Part shown: one piece after another, positions 1 to 6,537 of the stretch
Layout: each line of letters starts with the position of its first letter
Position numbering within the stretch: position 1 is the first letter of the stretch
The notes under the pieces: generated by a model
Databases searched by the model: none
The model's input: the letters and a program-made list of their open reading frames with translations, nothing else
Told to the model about the DNA's origin: nothing
Made by a program: the position numbers and the translations under genes
Assembly (NCBI RefSeq): GCF_000258495.1
Contig: NZ_AJLG01000010.1
Coordinates: forward strand, 1 to 49,607
Direction: 5' to 3'
Length of the DNA: 49,607 nucleotides
Source of the DNA: Pedobacter agri PB92
Lineage (GTDB): Bacteria > Bacteroidota > Bacteroidia > Sphingobacteriales > Sphingobacteriaceae

Positions 1-11
1 ACGTACACACT
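1..11. other. Probable 454 library tag, left end
   Basis: The first 11 bases, ACGTACACACT, are repeated exactly as the reverse complement of the last 11 bases of the window. From memory this is one of the Roche 454 Rapid Library multiplex identifiers (RL7). Two inverted copies at the very ends are what untrimmed reads pointing inward from both contig ends would leave. These bases should not be treated as genomic. Confidence 0.6.
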
Positions 12-554
12 TACTAAATCAGCTGAAAGTATGGTGGTCCCTAAAATAACCAGACCAGTTTTGATATAAAATTCTGACCGAACGGCTTCTTTTAACCACT
101 GCGGAAGTTGGACCAAATTGCCCAGTAAAATTCCAATCAGCAAGGCGAAGACTACATATTCCAAACCGTAATAAGAAACGTTTTTATTTCCTCCAATCAG
201 GAACGCGAAGATTGAAACAACATAAATAAAAGTGAAACCAAGTATGAATCGCTTAACCTTTCCTCCTGATAACGCAATAGCGATAGTTGTTAATGAGAGG
301 AACACAACCCAAACACCAAATATTTTCAAGATGTTATCTGCTGAAAATATTTTTGCTGAAAGATCATCTAATGTAGCCCATTTATAAACCGGCAGATCAA
401 TTGTGTAACCTAGCCCGTAGAAATATATAACTAACGAAATCAAAAATCCACCTAAAATCACAGCCCACCAATCTTCAGTGAGGTAGCTTAGAAAAGGCTT
501 CTTTTCGGTATGATAATTATCTTGAATAGGCTGTTCATCTAAAGAAATAGACAT
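1..554 (-). CDS. YeiH-family (UPF0324) membrane protein, C-terminus cut by window edge
   Basis: An ATG at 554 opens a frame that runs leftward off the window, giving about 184 residues. After a hydrophilic N-terminus of about 25 residues, the protein shows several hydrophobic helices: one around residues 30-50, one after a loop near 75-95, then further segments up to the edge. A motif reading LLIGILLGNL sits between helices, and the region ending in GLVILGTTIL is typical of the YeiH/Cons_hypoth698 family of putative sulfate exporters. Family members usually exceed 330 residues, so roughly half is present. The last four residues before the edge are read through the suspected sequencing tag and are probably not real. 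Transport of sulfate or sulfite is a family prediction only. The gene starts 11 bases beyond the stop of the upstream DinB gene, so the two are probably co-transcribed. Confidence 0.72.
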   Translation of the reverse strand, partial: MSISLDEQPIQDNYHTEKKPFLSYLTEDWWAVILGGFLISLVIYFYGLGYTIDLPVYKWATLDDLSAKIFSADNILKIFGVWVVFLSLTTIAIALSGGKVKRFILGFTFIYVVSIFAFLIGGNKNVSYYGLEYVVFALLIGILLGNLVQLPQWLKEAVRSEFYIKTGLVILGTTILSADLVSVY

Positions 555-565
555 GAGAAGGGGTA

Positions 566-1090
566 TTAGAGATTTATTGCTTGATTATTTTGTTTAACTA
601 CTGCGGCGGTAACCATCAACTGACCCAGATGGCGCATGGTGTGCTCTGCTCCATGAAAAAGTAATCCTAAAACAGTAGAAGGTAACCCGGCACGACCAAT
701 GTCCCTGAATGCTGTAAGTGTTTGCACATCAGTTTCATAAAGTTGTTGCATCGCTTTAAGCACCTGTTGATCAAAACGATGAATGAGGTGCTGCACTGAA
801 TAGCCAGCAAAACTATCTTTCCCCTCTTCTTCTAATTGTTCAAATTGAAAAGGTATTAAAGCCTCTGCCCGGGCGTAAGTGAAAACACGGTCTAAAACTC
901 CGGATAAGTGCTGTAAATGAAACCCTACTGAAGCCATTCCAGCTGGTTTAGTCCACAGCAGTTCAGCCGGAAAATCAACTAAATAATCATGCAACTCTTC
1001 CTGCGCTTGCAAAATTGCATGCCCAACTGGTTGCAATAAAGGTTCAAGATCAGGTAAAGGTCCTCTCTGCCAGACTTCTAATTTCGCCAT
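566..1090 (-). CDS. DinB superfamily protein
   Basis: This 174-residue protein matches the DinB/YfiT four-helix bundle fold. The expected metal-binding histidines are visible: His58 in the GFHLQHL segment and the pair His150/His154 in HGAEHTMRHLGQ, a three-His arrangement typical of the family. DinB-like proteins bind a divalent metal; some are bacillithiol or mycothiol transferases, but the substrate cannot be told from sequence. There is no signal peptide, so it is cytoplasmic. Its stop lies 11 bases before the start of the YeiH-family gene, suggesting one transcript. The length is normal for the family and no key residue appears to be missing. The family call is fairly sure; the function is unknown. 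Confidence 0.75.
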   Translation of the reverse strand: MAKLEVWQRGPLPDLEPLLQPVGHAILQAQEELHDYLVDFPAELLWTKPAGMASVGFHLQHLSGVLDRVFTYARAEALIPFQFEQLEEEGKDSFAGYSVQHLIHRFDQQVLKAMQQLYETDVQTLTAFRDIGRAGLPSTVLGLLFHGAEHTMRHLGQLMVTAAVVKQNNQAINL

Positions 1091-1175
1091 AATGGTTTTT
1101 TCTACTGGCTAATCTATGAAATTGAGTGCGAGCCTATGGCATATCAAGCGTTAATTTTACAGACATGATCTAATT

Positions 1176-1412
1176 TTAATCAAGTCTCCATTTCTGCAAA
1201 CCCTGTTGTACACCTGGAATTTTTTCTTCCAGCTCTGTTTGAAGATCTTTAGAAATATTTAAAAATTCAAATGCTTTTTTGCCGTTAGAAAGTTTAAGTT
1301 CACCCCCAGCCAGTTCAATCCGCTGAATGAGATCCTTCCCTAGTTCATGTTCAATAAGGTATTTTTTCGCCTTATTCTTTAAGTTGTCTTGAAATTGTCC
1401 AATTGTAGCCAT
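1176..1412 (-). CDS. Small hypothetical protein, 78 residues
   Basis: I do not recognise this protein. It is short, soluble and charged, with predicted helical segments (residues 5-25 and 50-70) rich in Lys, Glu and Leu, and no signal peptide or membrane segment. The ATG at 1412 is preceded by an A-rich stretch, the usual context in this group. It lies 85 bases upstream of the DinB gene on the same strand, so it could be the first gene of a three-gene unit. Codon use resembles that of its neighbours. It is divergent to the tRNA-Cys gene, from which about 150 AT-rich bases separate it. Confidence 0.6.
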   Translation of the reverse strand: MATIGQFQDNLKNKAKKYLIEHELGKDLIQRIELAGGELKLSNGKKAFEFLNISKDLQTELEEKIPGVQQGLQKWRLD

Positions 1413-1499
1413 ATCGTCTTTTTAAATAGTGAATCGATGCAGCAAATGTATTAAAAAATAAAAAGACTACAAAATCTATAGACATTATATTTTTTATTA

Positions 1500-1507
1500 T
1501 ATCTTTG
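1500..1507 (+). promoter_or_regulatory. Candidate -7 promoter element for tRNA-Cys
   Basis: TATCTTTG fits the Bacteroidota -7 consensus TAnnTTTG and lies 57 bases before the mature tRNA 5' end. No clear TTTG is visible at the -33 position, so this is a partial match. Confidence 0.4.
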
Positions 1508-1563
1508 CTTCATCATTTGATAGAGCCTGGCAGTTTGCATACACGCTTTACTTTTGATTGTAT

Positions 1564-1635
1564 AGTCATGTGGCCGAGTGGTTGAGGTACAGGTCTGCAA
1601 AACCTTTTACGGCGGTTCGAATCCGCCCATGACGT
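1564..1635 (+). tRNA. tRNA-Cys (anticodon GCA)
   Basis: The cloverleaf can be drawn by eye. The acceptor strands are 1565-1570 and 1628-1633; the D arm begins GCC and contains the GG of the D loop. The anticodon loop is CTGCAAA, giving anticodon GCA. The T arm is GGCGG-TTCGAAT-CCGCC at 1611-1627. The outermost acceptor pair (A1564/G1634) and the first anticodon-stem pair are not Watson-Crick, which could be real or a sequencing error. CCA is not encoded. The next gene starts only 17 bases after the tRNA, so the SDR gene may be read from the same transcript. A tRNA-Cys so close to the Cys-rich leader ORF at 2528 is notable but may be coincidence. Confidence 0.9.
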
Positions 1636-1651
1636 CTACTAGAAATAAAAT

Positions 1652-2440
1652 ATGACTACATTGCAAGGAACATTTGCCTTGGTTACCGGAGCAAGCAAAG
1701 GATTGGGCAAAGCGATTGCAACTGAACTGGCAAAAAAAGGTTACCATCTTTTACTGGTTGCTCGCTCGGAAAACGAATTGGCTAAACTGAGCGAGGAATT
1801 ACAAACCGGTTATGGTATAAAAGCACTTTATTTTCCAATTGATCTTTCACAACAAACTTCTGCAAAAACCGTAAGCGAATGGGTGGAAAAAAATGACTTT
1901 CCGGTTTCCATACTGATCAATAATGCCGGCTATGGTTTATGGGGAAGATTTGATGAGCTACCGCTCGAAGATCAAATTAACATGTGCCACTTAAATATCG
2001 ATGTTGTAGTAGAACTTTCCTATCTCTTAATTCCCCGCCTATCCCGATCTGATAAGGCTTATATTTTAAATGTATCGAGCACTGCTGCATACCAGGCTGT
2101 TCCAACACTGGCAGTTTATGCTGCCACAAAATCATTTGTGCTGTCATTTAGCAGAGCATTAAGATTTGAACTAAAAAACACAACGATAGCAGTAAGCTGT
2201 TTAAGCCCCGGACCAATTGATACAGGATTTGCGCACAGGGCCGGACTTGATGCCTTTAGCAAGATGGCTGAGAAGTTTAATATGCAGTCTGAAGAAGTTG
2301 CTAAAATTGCGCTGAAAGGTTTATTTGCTCATCAGCCGGAAATTGTTCCGGGTTTTACAAACTGGATAAGCGTTTTCGCAAACCGGATTTTGCCAAAGGC
2401 ATTCATCGAAAAAATGGCAGCAGGAATTTATAAAACTTAA
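1652..2440 (+). CDS. Short-chain dehydrogenase/reductase (SDR) family protein
   Basis: A 262-residue classical SDR. The nucleotide-binding motif TGASKGLG is at residues 12-19, NNAG at 90-93, and the catalytic Ser143, Tyr156 and Lys160 are in place (YAATK). The C-terminal third has a hydrophobic helix typical of the DltE/YqjQ-like SDRs, which act on lipid-like or unknown ketone or alcohol substrates with NAD(P)H. The substrate cannot be inferred. The ATG lies 17 bases after the tRNA-Cys gene without a separate promoter that I can see, so processing of a common transcript is likely. The family is certain; the specific reaction is unknown. Confidence 0.85.
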   Translation: MTTLQGTFALVTGASKGLGKAIATELAKKGYHLLLVARSENELAKLSEELQTGYGIKALYFPIDLSQQTSAKTVSEWVEKNDFPVSILINNAGYGLWGRFDELPLEDQINMCHLNIDVVVELSYLLIPRLSRSDKAYILNVSSTAAYQAVPTLAVYAATKSFVLSFSRALRFELKNTTIAVSCLSPGPIDTGFAHRAGLDAFSKMAEKFNMQSEEVAKIALKGLFAHQPEIVPGFTNWISVFANRILPKAFIEKMAAGIYKT

Positions 2441-2471
2441 AGATTTTTTGAAAAAATTGTACCTGATATTC

Positions 2472-2500
2472 TTTGGAATATTAAAAAAATGTTACGTTTG
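2472..2500 (+). promoter_or_regulatory. Consensus Bacteroidota promoter for the Cys leader and PhyH operon
   Basis: TTTG at 2472-2475, a 17-base spacer, then TACGTTTG at 2493-2500 match the Bacteroidota housekeeping sigma consensus (TTTG / TAnnTTTG). Transcription would start near 2503, leaving about 150 bases of leader before the PhyH gene. That leader contains the short Cys-rich ORF. Confidence 0.65.
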
Positions 2501-2527
2501 TATTAAATACTACTAAATCTATAGATT

Positions 2528-2608
2528 ATGTATAATAAAACAATCTTGTTTTATTTCACTTCAGCACAGAACCACTCGCGAATGCGAATGTGCTGTTGTT
2601 GCGCATAA
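2528..2608 (+). CDS. Leader peptide with four consecutive Cys codons
   Basis: A 26-residue ORF (ATG 2528, TAA 2606-2608) lies wholly in the predicted 5' leader of the PhyH gene, about 25 bases after the inferred transcription start. Its C-terminus reads HSRMRMCCCCA, with four successive Cys codons (TGC TGT TGT TGC, 2591-2602) just before the stop. Cys is rare, so a run of four in a tiny ORF downstream of a consensus promoter looks like a ribosome sensor for charged tRNA-Cys, analogous to amino acid attenuator leaders. The Cys codons overlap the 3' arm of a stem-loop at 2562-2595. No intrinsic terminator follows, so control would have to be by Rho, translation coupling or RNA stability. The presence of the ORF is seen directly; its function is inferred. 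Confidence 0.55.
   Translation: MYNKTILFYFTSAQNHSRMRMCCCCA
2562..2595 (+). promoter_or_regulatory. Stem-loop inside the Cys leader
   Basis: CAGCACA (2562-2568) is perfectly complementary to TGTGCTG (2589-2595). The 3' arm covers the last Met codon and the first two Cys codons of the leader ORF. A ribosome paused on the Cys run would keep the stem open. The loop also contains the near repeat GCGAATGCGAA. Confidence 0.4.
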
Positions 2609-2654
2609 TTCTTCTTCCAACCAATTTATTTTTCTTTACCTAAACTTTTGAACC

Positions 2655-3461
2655 ATGGCTTCATCTTATCCAACCTTTACCCTATCTGATCAATTAACCA
2701 GCGAACAAATTGATTTCTTCAATGCTCACGGCTTTATCCATTTTAAGAATTTTATAACAAAATCTACCGTTTCCTCTATTATACATGCTTCAAAAGAAGT
2801 GGAGCGAAACTGGGTTGAAAATGATATCAAGAAAGTAAATGGTGTGCCAATTAAATACGGAAAAGATTTAAACGGAGAAAAAATTGTACAAAGGTTTGCA
2901 TTTATCAACCAACACCATATGACATTAGCAGGCTTACTCCTAGATCCCCGTATTACCGCTTTACTGCCACTCGCAGGAGAAGGTTCCCGTTTAGGTACCG
3001 AAGAAAAAGATGGGATGGTTTTCAATCATTACATCAACGGGCCTGAAAGTACTTTTACTAAAATGGGCTGGCATACGGATGGATTAAGAGATATTTTTTA
3101 TGGAGGCAAACTTAACCCGATGCTTAATGTAGGCATCCATTTAAGCACACAAACAGAATCAAACGGTGGATTAAAGATTATTCCCGACACCCATAAACAA
3201 AGTGTTTATCAAATGCTTTTTCGTAAAAAATACTTTTTAGATAATAAAGCAGATAAGGATGAGGTTTCGATTTTACCCGAAGCGGGTGATTTGACTATCC
3301 ATGATGGAAGGTTGTGGCATCGTGTTGCACAATCATCCATACGTGGAGAGGAAAGTCGCAGGCGAGTAATTTACATCCCTATTATTGCAGGCAAATATGC
3401 GCCGAAAAATGAGAATAGTCCAACCGTTTTTTATCAGCGTTTCGCTGGAATTGTGAAGTAA
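2655..3461 (+). CDS. Phytanoyl-CoA dioxygenase (PhyH) family protein
   Basis: A 268-residue Fe(II)/2-oxoglutarate dioxygenase of the PhyH family. The iron-binding facial triad is visible: His140-x-Asp142 in GWHTDG and the distal His222 in GRLWHRVAQ, followed by Arg231/Arg236, which would bind 2-oxoglutarate. PhyH enzymes hydroxylate acyl-CoA chains or many small molecules, and the substrate here is not known. No signal peptide is present, so it is cytoplasmic. It is the first full gene after the consensus promoter at 2472 and the Cys-rich leader ORF. Genes for a CDP-alcohol phosphotransferase and a GtrA protein follow on the same strand, which suggests a role in a modified membrane lipid or glycolipid, but that is inference. 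Confidence 0.8.
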   Translation: MASSYPTFTLSDQLTSEQIDFFNAHGFIHFKNFITKSTVSSIIHASKEVERNWVENDIKKVNGVPIKYGKDLNGEKIVQRFAFINQHHMTLAGLLLDPRITALLPLAGEGSRLGTEEKDGMVFNHYINGPESTFTKMGWHTDGLRDIFYGGKLNPMLNVGIHLSTQTESNGGLKIIPDTHKQSVYQMLFRKKYFLDNKADKDEVSILPEAGDLTIHDGRLWHRVAQSSIRGEESRRRVIYIPIIAGKYAPKNENSPTVFYQRFAGIVK

Positions 3462-3624
3462 TAACATGGTATTTATATTGATATTCAGCTATCTGGCTAA
3501 AACTGGAAAACTACAAAAACAAGTTTCTGGCTTCAAAGCTTTCAAAAGAAGAATTGGTTCAAAAATCTTTCGTCCTGAAGCCGCAGTTATATTAGGATGC
3601 AGCGTTTTAATTTATTAAAATTTG

Positions 3625-4302
3625 ATGAGCGACACACACGCACAGCGAGAAAAGATTTTTGCCGATCGGAAGAGAACCAACATCCTGAGAAATGGTGAGC
3701 AGCGTTTCATTCATTTTTTATTAAAACAGATGCCGGAATTTGTATCGCCAAACATATTAACGGGCATTGGATTACTGGGTTCAATAACTGTTTCCGTATC
3801 ATTTATATTGGCCATAAGCAGTAATAAGTATTTTCTGCTGTTAGGAATTTTGGGTCTTTTTATTAACTGGTTTGGCGATTCGCTTGATGGAAGGCTGGCC
3901 TATTACCGGCAAACTCCGCGAAAATGGTACGGTTTTGCGCTTGACATCATCATGGATTGGGCAAGTATTGTTCTAATCGGATTAGGTTACTTTTATTATG
4001 CGGAAGCCCCAGCAAAAGTTTTAGCTTTCTTTTTCGTGGTGTTTTATGGCTGGTCGATGATTATTTCTTTGCTACGTTATAAAATTACTGATGTTTACCG
4101 CATCGATTCCGGTATATTCGGCCCTACTGAACTTCGAATCATCATCGCTTTTATTCTTTTGCTTGAACTTTTATTGGCCGGATCGCTTCTGTATTCTGCG
4201 ATTTTAATTACGATTACCTTGCTTGTGGTTAATATTTTGGATACCATGGAATTGCTGCGTTTTGGAAATGAACGTGATAGGAAGGATAAAATGAATGATT
4301 AA
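3625..4302 (+). CDS. CDP-alcohol phosphatidyltransferase family membrane protein
   Basis: This polytopic membrane protein of about 225 residues carries the CDP-alcohol phosphotransferase signature. In it Asp85, Asp88, Gly89, Ala92, Gly103, Asp107 and Asp111 follow the family pattern D-x2-D-G-x2-A-R-x8-G-x3-D-x3-D. Two details differ: Tyr93 replaces the usual Arg, and the spacing to the Gly is one residue longer. Members transfer a phospho-alcohol from CDP-alcohol to a second alcohol in phospholipid synthesis, using the aspartates to hold divalent metal ions. About six membrane helices can be seen. The frame could be opened at TTG 3622, but ATG 3625 is the better start. The gene overlaps the following GtrA gene by 8 bases, so they are almost certainly translated from one message. 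The head group is unknown. Confidence 0.75.
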   Translation: MSDTHAQREKIFADRKRTNILRNGEQRFIHFLLKQMPEFVSPNILTGIGLLGSITVSVSFILAISSNKYFLLLGILGLFINWFGDSLDGRLAYYRQTPRKWYGFALDIIMDWASIVLIGLGYFYYAEAPAKVLAFFFVVFYGWSMIISLLRYKITDVYRIDSGIFGPTELRIIIAFILLLELLLAGSLLYSAILITITLLVVNILDTMELLRFGNERDRKDKMND

Positions 4303-4753
4303 AAAAAAATCTGTCAACGTTTTTCTCAAAGCACAACTTTCAGCCTTTTCAGGCGGCGTTACAGATTATGGAATGATGATCTTGCTCACCGAGAAGCTAG
4401 GAATTCATTTTACGGTATCAATTCTCATATCTGGTTCTTTAGGAGGAATGGTTAATTTCTGCATCAACCGCTATTGGGCTTTTAAGGATCAATCGGCTTA
4501 TGCTTCATCTGCAAAAATGCAATTCTTCCGGTTTTTCAGCGTAGTGCTTGGAAGCATTACATTAAAATCAACAGGAACCTATTTGCTACACCGGGCTTTC
4601 AACCTGGATTACCGTATTGGGAGATTATTAATTGATAGTATAGTCTCTTACGGATTTAATTATCCGATGATGAAGTTTTGGGTATTTAAAACCAAAAAGA
4701 AAAAACATCAGCAAAATTTTGATAATAATATTAATGTCCATGCAGCTCAATAG
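4295..4753 (+). CDS. GtrA family membrane protein
   Basis: A 152-residue protein with four membrane segments and the conserved layout of GtrA/DPMS3 proteins. The features are a short basic N-terminus, helices around residues 15-30, 38-58, 75-95 and 105-130, the motif FCINRYWAF after helix 2, and MKFWVFK after helix 4. GtrA proteins are thought to flip or present undecaprenyl-phosphate-linked sugars to the periplasmic side, often beside a glycosyltransferase. None is adjacent here. It overlaps the preceding phosphotransferase gene by 8 bases and its 3' end overlaps the start of the DUF4833 gene, so the three form a tight operon. The family call is secure; the partner is unknown. Confidence 0.8.
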   Translation: MIKKKSVNVFLKAQLSAFSGGVTDYGMMILLTEKLGIHFTVSILISGSLGGMVNFCINRYWAFKDQSAYASSAKMQFFRFFSVVLGSITLKSTGTYLLHRAFNLDYRIGRLLIDSIVSYGFNYPMMKFWVFKTKKKKHQQNFDNNINVHAAQ

Positions 4754-5301
4754 GACTTATTTGCGTTCAGCCACGCTTGCGCTGCTATTGCTTTTATTAG
4801 CTGGCCAGTTAACAGCGCAAATATCAGACCCCTCTCCTATCAATTTTCCTATCCCAAAAAACATAGAAAATATGCTGTTTTATTTACAGCGAGATCCAAA
4901 TACCAACACACTTATTTATGCTTTAAACTTACAGGAAAATGGAAGCATTAATCGCTCACAACCTGTTTCAATTTATTGGCTTCGTTACGGCGAACATGGA
5001 GAGAAAAAAGAATTGGGATATATCCAGAAGAAATTTGCCTACGGCTTAGTGACTAAGGAAATTGCAAAAGATAAATTCGAACTAAGATTTGTTTCACATA
5101 AAACATTGCCGCTTTATTTAAGCAAGGTCGGTGAAAAATATACTGTTACGGTGGCCGTTAACGGGAAAACAATTAAGATCAACCGTTTTTATTCGGATAG
5201 TTGGTGGTTCGTTTTGGCTACCTAATGTGCGGTACGCTTTAATTGAAGGAATTGATTTGGTCACAGGAAAATCGCTAGCAGAAAAAATCACCATTAAATA
5301 G
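4734..5301 (+). CDS. DUF4833 exported protein, interrupted by a one-base frameshift
   Basis: From ATG 4734 (or 4740) the protein has a clear signal peptide (basic start, LALLLLLLAG core, cleavage near AQ), then a domain resembling DUF4833, which is found almost only in Bacteroidota. The frame stops at 5223-5225. The next 25 codons in the following frame (5224-5301) continue the domain as NVRYALIEGIDLVTGK and end at TAG 5301. Reading CC at 5221-5222 as a single C would restore the full protein of about 188 residues, giving the natural join A-T-N-V-R. This is most simply a sequencing homopolymer error; true decay is the alternative. The protein is probably periplasmic with no known function. 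The gene overlaps the GtrA gene end and meets the desaturase gene tail to tail, 2 bases apart. Confidence 0.7.
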
Positions 5302-5303
5302 CA

Positions 5304-6386
5304 TTAAACAGCTGGACTACCCATTTTTTTGAGCATCCGGTAATGAGAAGCCAAAGCCGATGAGAAAGTTGCGTTTTCATGATAAGGAATGCCATATTCT
5401 AAGGCTGTTTTCTTTACGATAACGGATATCCACCCATAATGAATATGACATACTTTTGGGAATAGATGGTGTTCAATCTGCCTGTTTAAGCCACCAAGGA
5501 AAAATGCAGCAAACGGACTATCCGCAGCAAAATTTGCCGTAGTATGCATTTGATGTTCAGCCCAAGCTTCCTCCATGTTTCCTGAATGATTAGGCACCGG
5601 AAAAGCTGTACCTTCTACAACATGAGCAAGCTGAAAAACCAAGCCCATTGTAATTCCCTGAGCGATATGAAGCAAAACAAAGCCAACCAAAACCTGCCAC
5701 CAGGCTAAATCGGTAATTAAAATTGGAAGAACGATGAAGAGAAAGTAATAGAGAAACTTGTAAAAGAAAAGATTAAAATACTCAATTTTGGGATGAATGT
5801 TTTCTCTGGCACCTATATTTTTCTGAAAGAATTTCTTGTAATCCTTGCGTAGCACCCATGAGATTGAAGCTAAGCCATATAATGGAAATGCGTACCATTG
5901 CTGAAAACGCTGATGTGACTTCAATTCATCTTCATTACAGATGCGGATTAATCCCGGTGCAATCTCAATATCTTCATCATGTCCTGGTATATTGGTGTAG
6001 GTGTGATGAACTACATTGTGGGTAATATTCCATACATAAGGACTAGCGCCGAGTAGATGAAAAATCATTCCAAGCAACTTATTAACTTTTTTATTAGCCG
6101 AGAAAGCGCCATGAATGGCATCGTGGCACACATTAAAACCAATAAATGCACAGGTTACTCCCAAGGCTAAAGTAAGTGGAGCGAGATATATCCAGTTTAA
6201 CCCAGAAAGTAGAATGCTGAGATATAATATGATAAATAGGCTTAAAAAAATGGAAGTCTTCATCCACATCAAACTGTTGGCATTAATTCCCAATCCACGA
6301 TTGTGAAACTGTTCATTTACCTTTTGTCTGACTTCTGAATAAAAATTTACTTTTCCTGATGCAGGGAATTTTGTGATGATCTTCAT
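5304..6386 (-). CDS. Membrane fatty acid desaturase (acyl-CoA/acyl-lipid type)
   Basis: A 360-residue membrane di-iron desaturase. All three histidine boxes are present: HDAIH (88-92), HNVVHH (123-128) and QIEHHLFP near residue 305, plus a histidine-containing AEHQMHTT segment. A Q in the third box is typical of front-end or linoleoyl-CoA (delta-5/delta-6 type) desaturases, but the N-terminal cytochrome b5 domain of eukaryotic relatives is absent. Four membrane helices can be seen (45-62, 66-86, around 205-225, around 228-250). The enzyme would introduce a double bond into membrane acyl chains using electrons from a separate ferredoxin or cytochrome. It converges with the DUF4833 gene. A perfect 14-base palindrome lies 50 bases upstream of the start and may be an operator. 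Confidence 0.85.
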   Translation of the reverse strand: MKIITKFPASGKVNFYSEVRQKVNEQFHNRGLGINANSLMWMKTSIFLSLFIILYLSILLSGLNWIYLAPLTLALGVTCAFIGFNVCHDAIHGAFSANKKVNKLLGMIFHLLGASPYVWNITHNVVHHTYTNIPGHDEDIEIAPGLIRICNEDELKSHQRFQQWYAFPLYGLASISWVLRKDYKKFFQKNIGARENIHPKIEYFNLFFYKFLYYFLFIVLPILITDLAWWQVLVGFVLLHIAQGITMGLVFQLAHVVEGTAFPVPNHSGNMEEAWAEHQMHTTANFAADSPFAAFFLGGLNRQIEHHLFPKVCHIHYGWISVIVKKTALEYGIPYHENATFSSALASHYRMLKKMGSPAV

Positions 6387-6436
6387 ATTTCTCGTTTACC
6401 GTACCCGCTGCACAGGGGCGATACTCCGAGTTCATC

Positions 6437-6450
6437 AAGATGCGCATCTT
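6437..6450 (-). promoter_or_regulatory. 14-base perfect palindrome upstream of the desaturase gene
   Basis: AAGATGCGCATCTT is its own reverse complement and is centred 58 bases before the desaturase ATG. A looser outer pair (CATC 6433-6436, GATG 6457-6460) flanks it. The size and position suit a dimeric repressor site, for example for lipid or temperature control, but no regulator is identified. Confidence 0.4.
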
Positions 6451-6537
6451 AAATTAGATGACGTGTAAATATATGAACGTAAACTGAGATTGTTTAGTTT
6501 TTAAATAAAGTAATAAGTGTACATAAAATTACAGCCC

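Noticed and set aside
1..11. Biological terminal inverted repeat of a transposon spanning the window
   Set aside because: The 11-base ends interrupt two ordinary genes at arbitrary points and coincide exactly with the window ends, which fits a sequencing tag far better.
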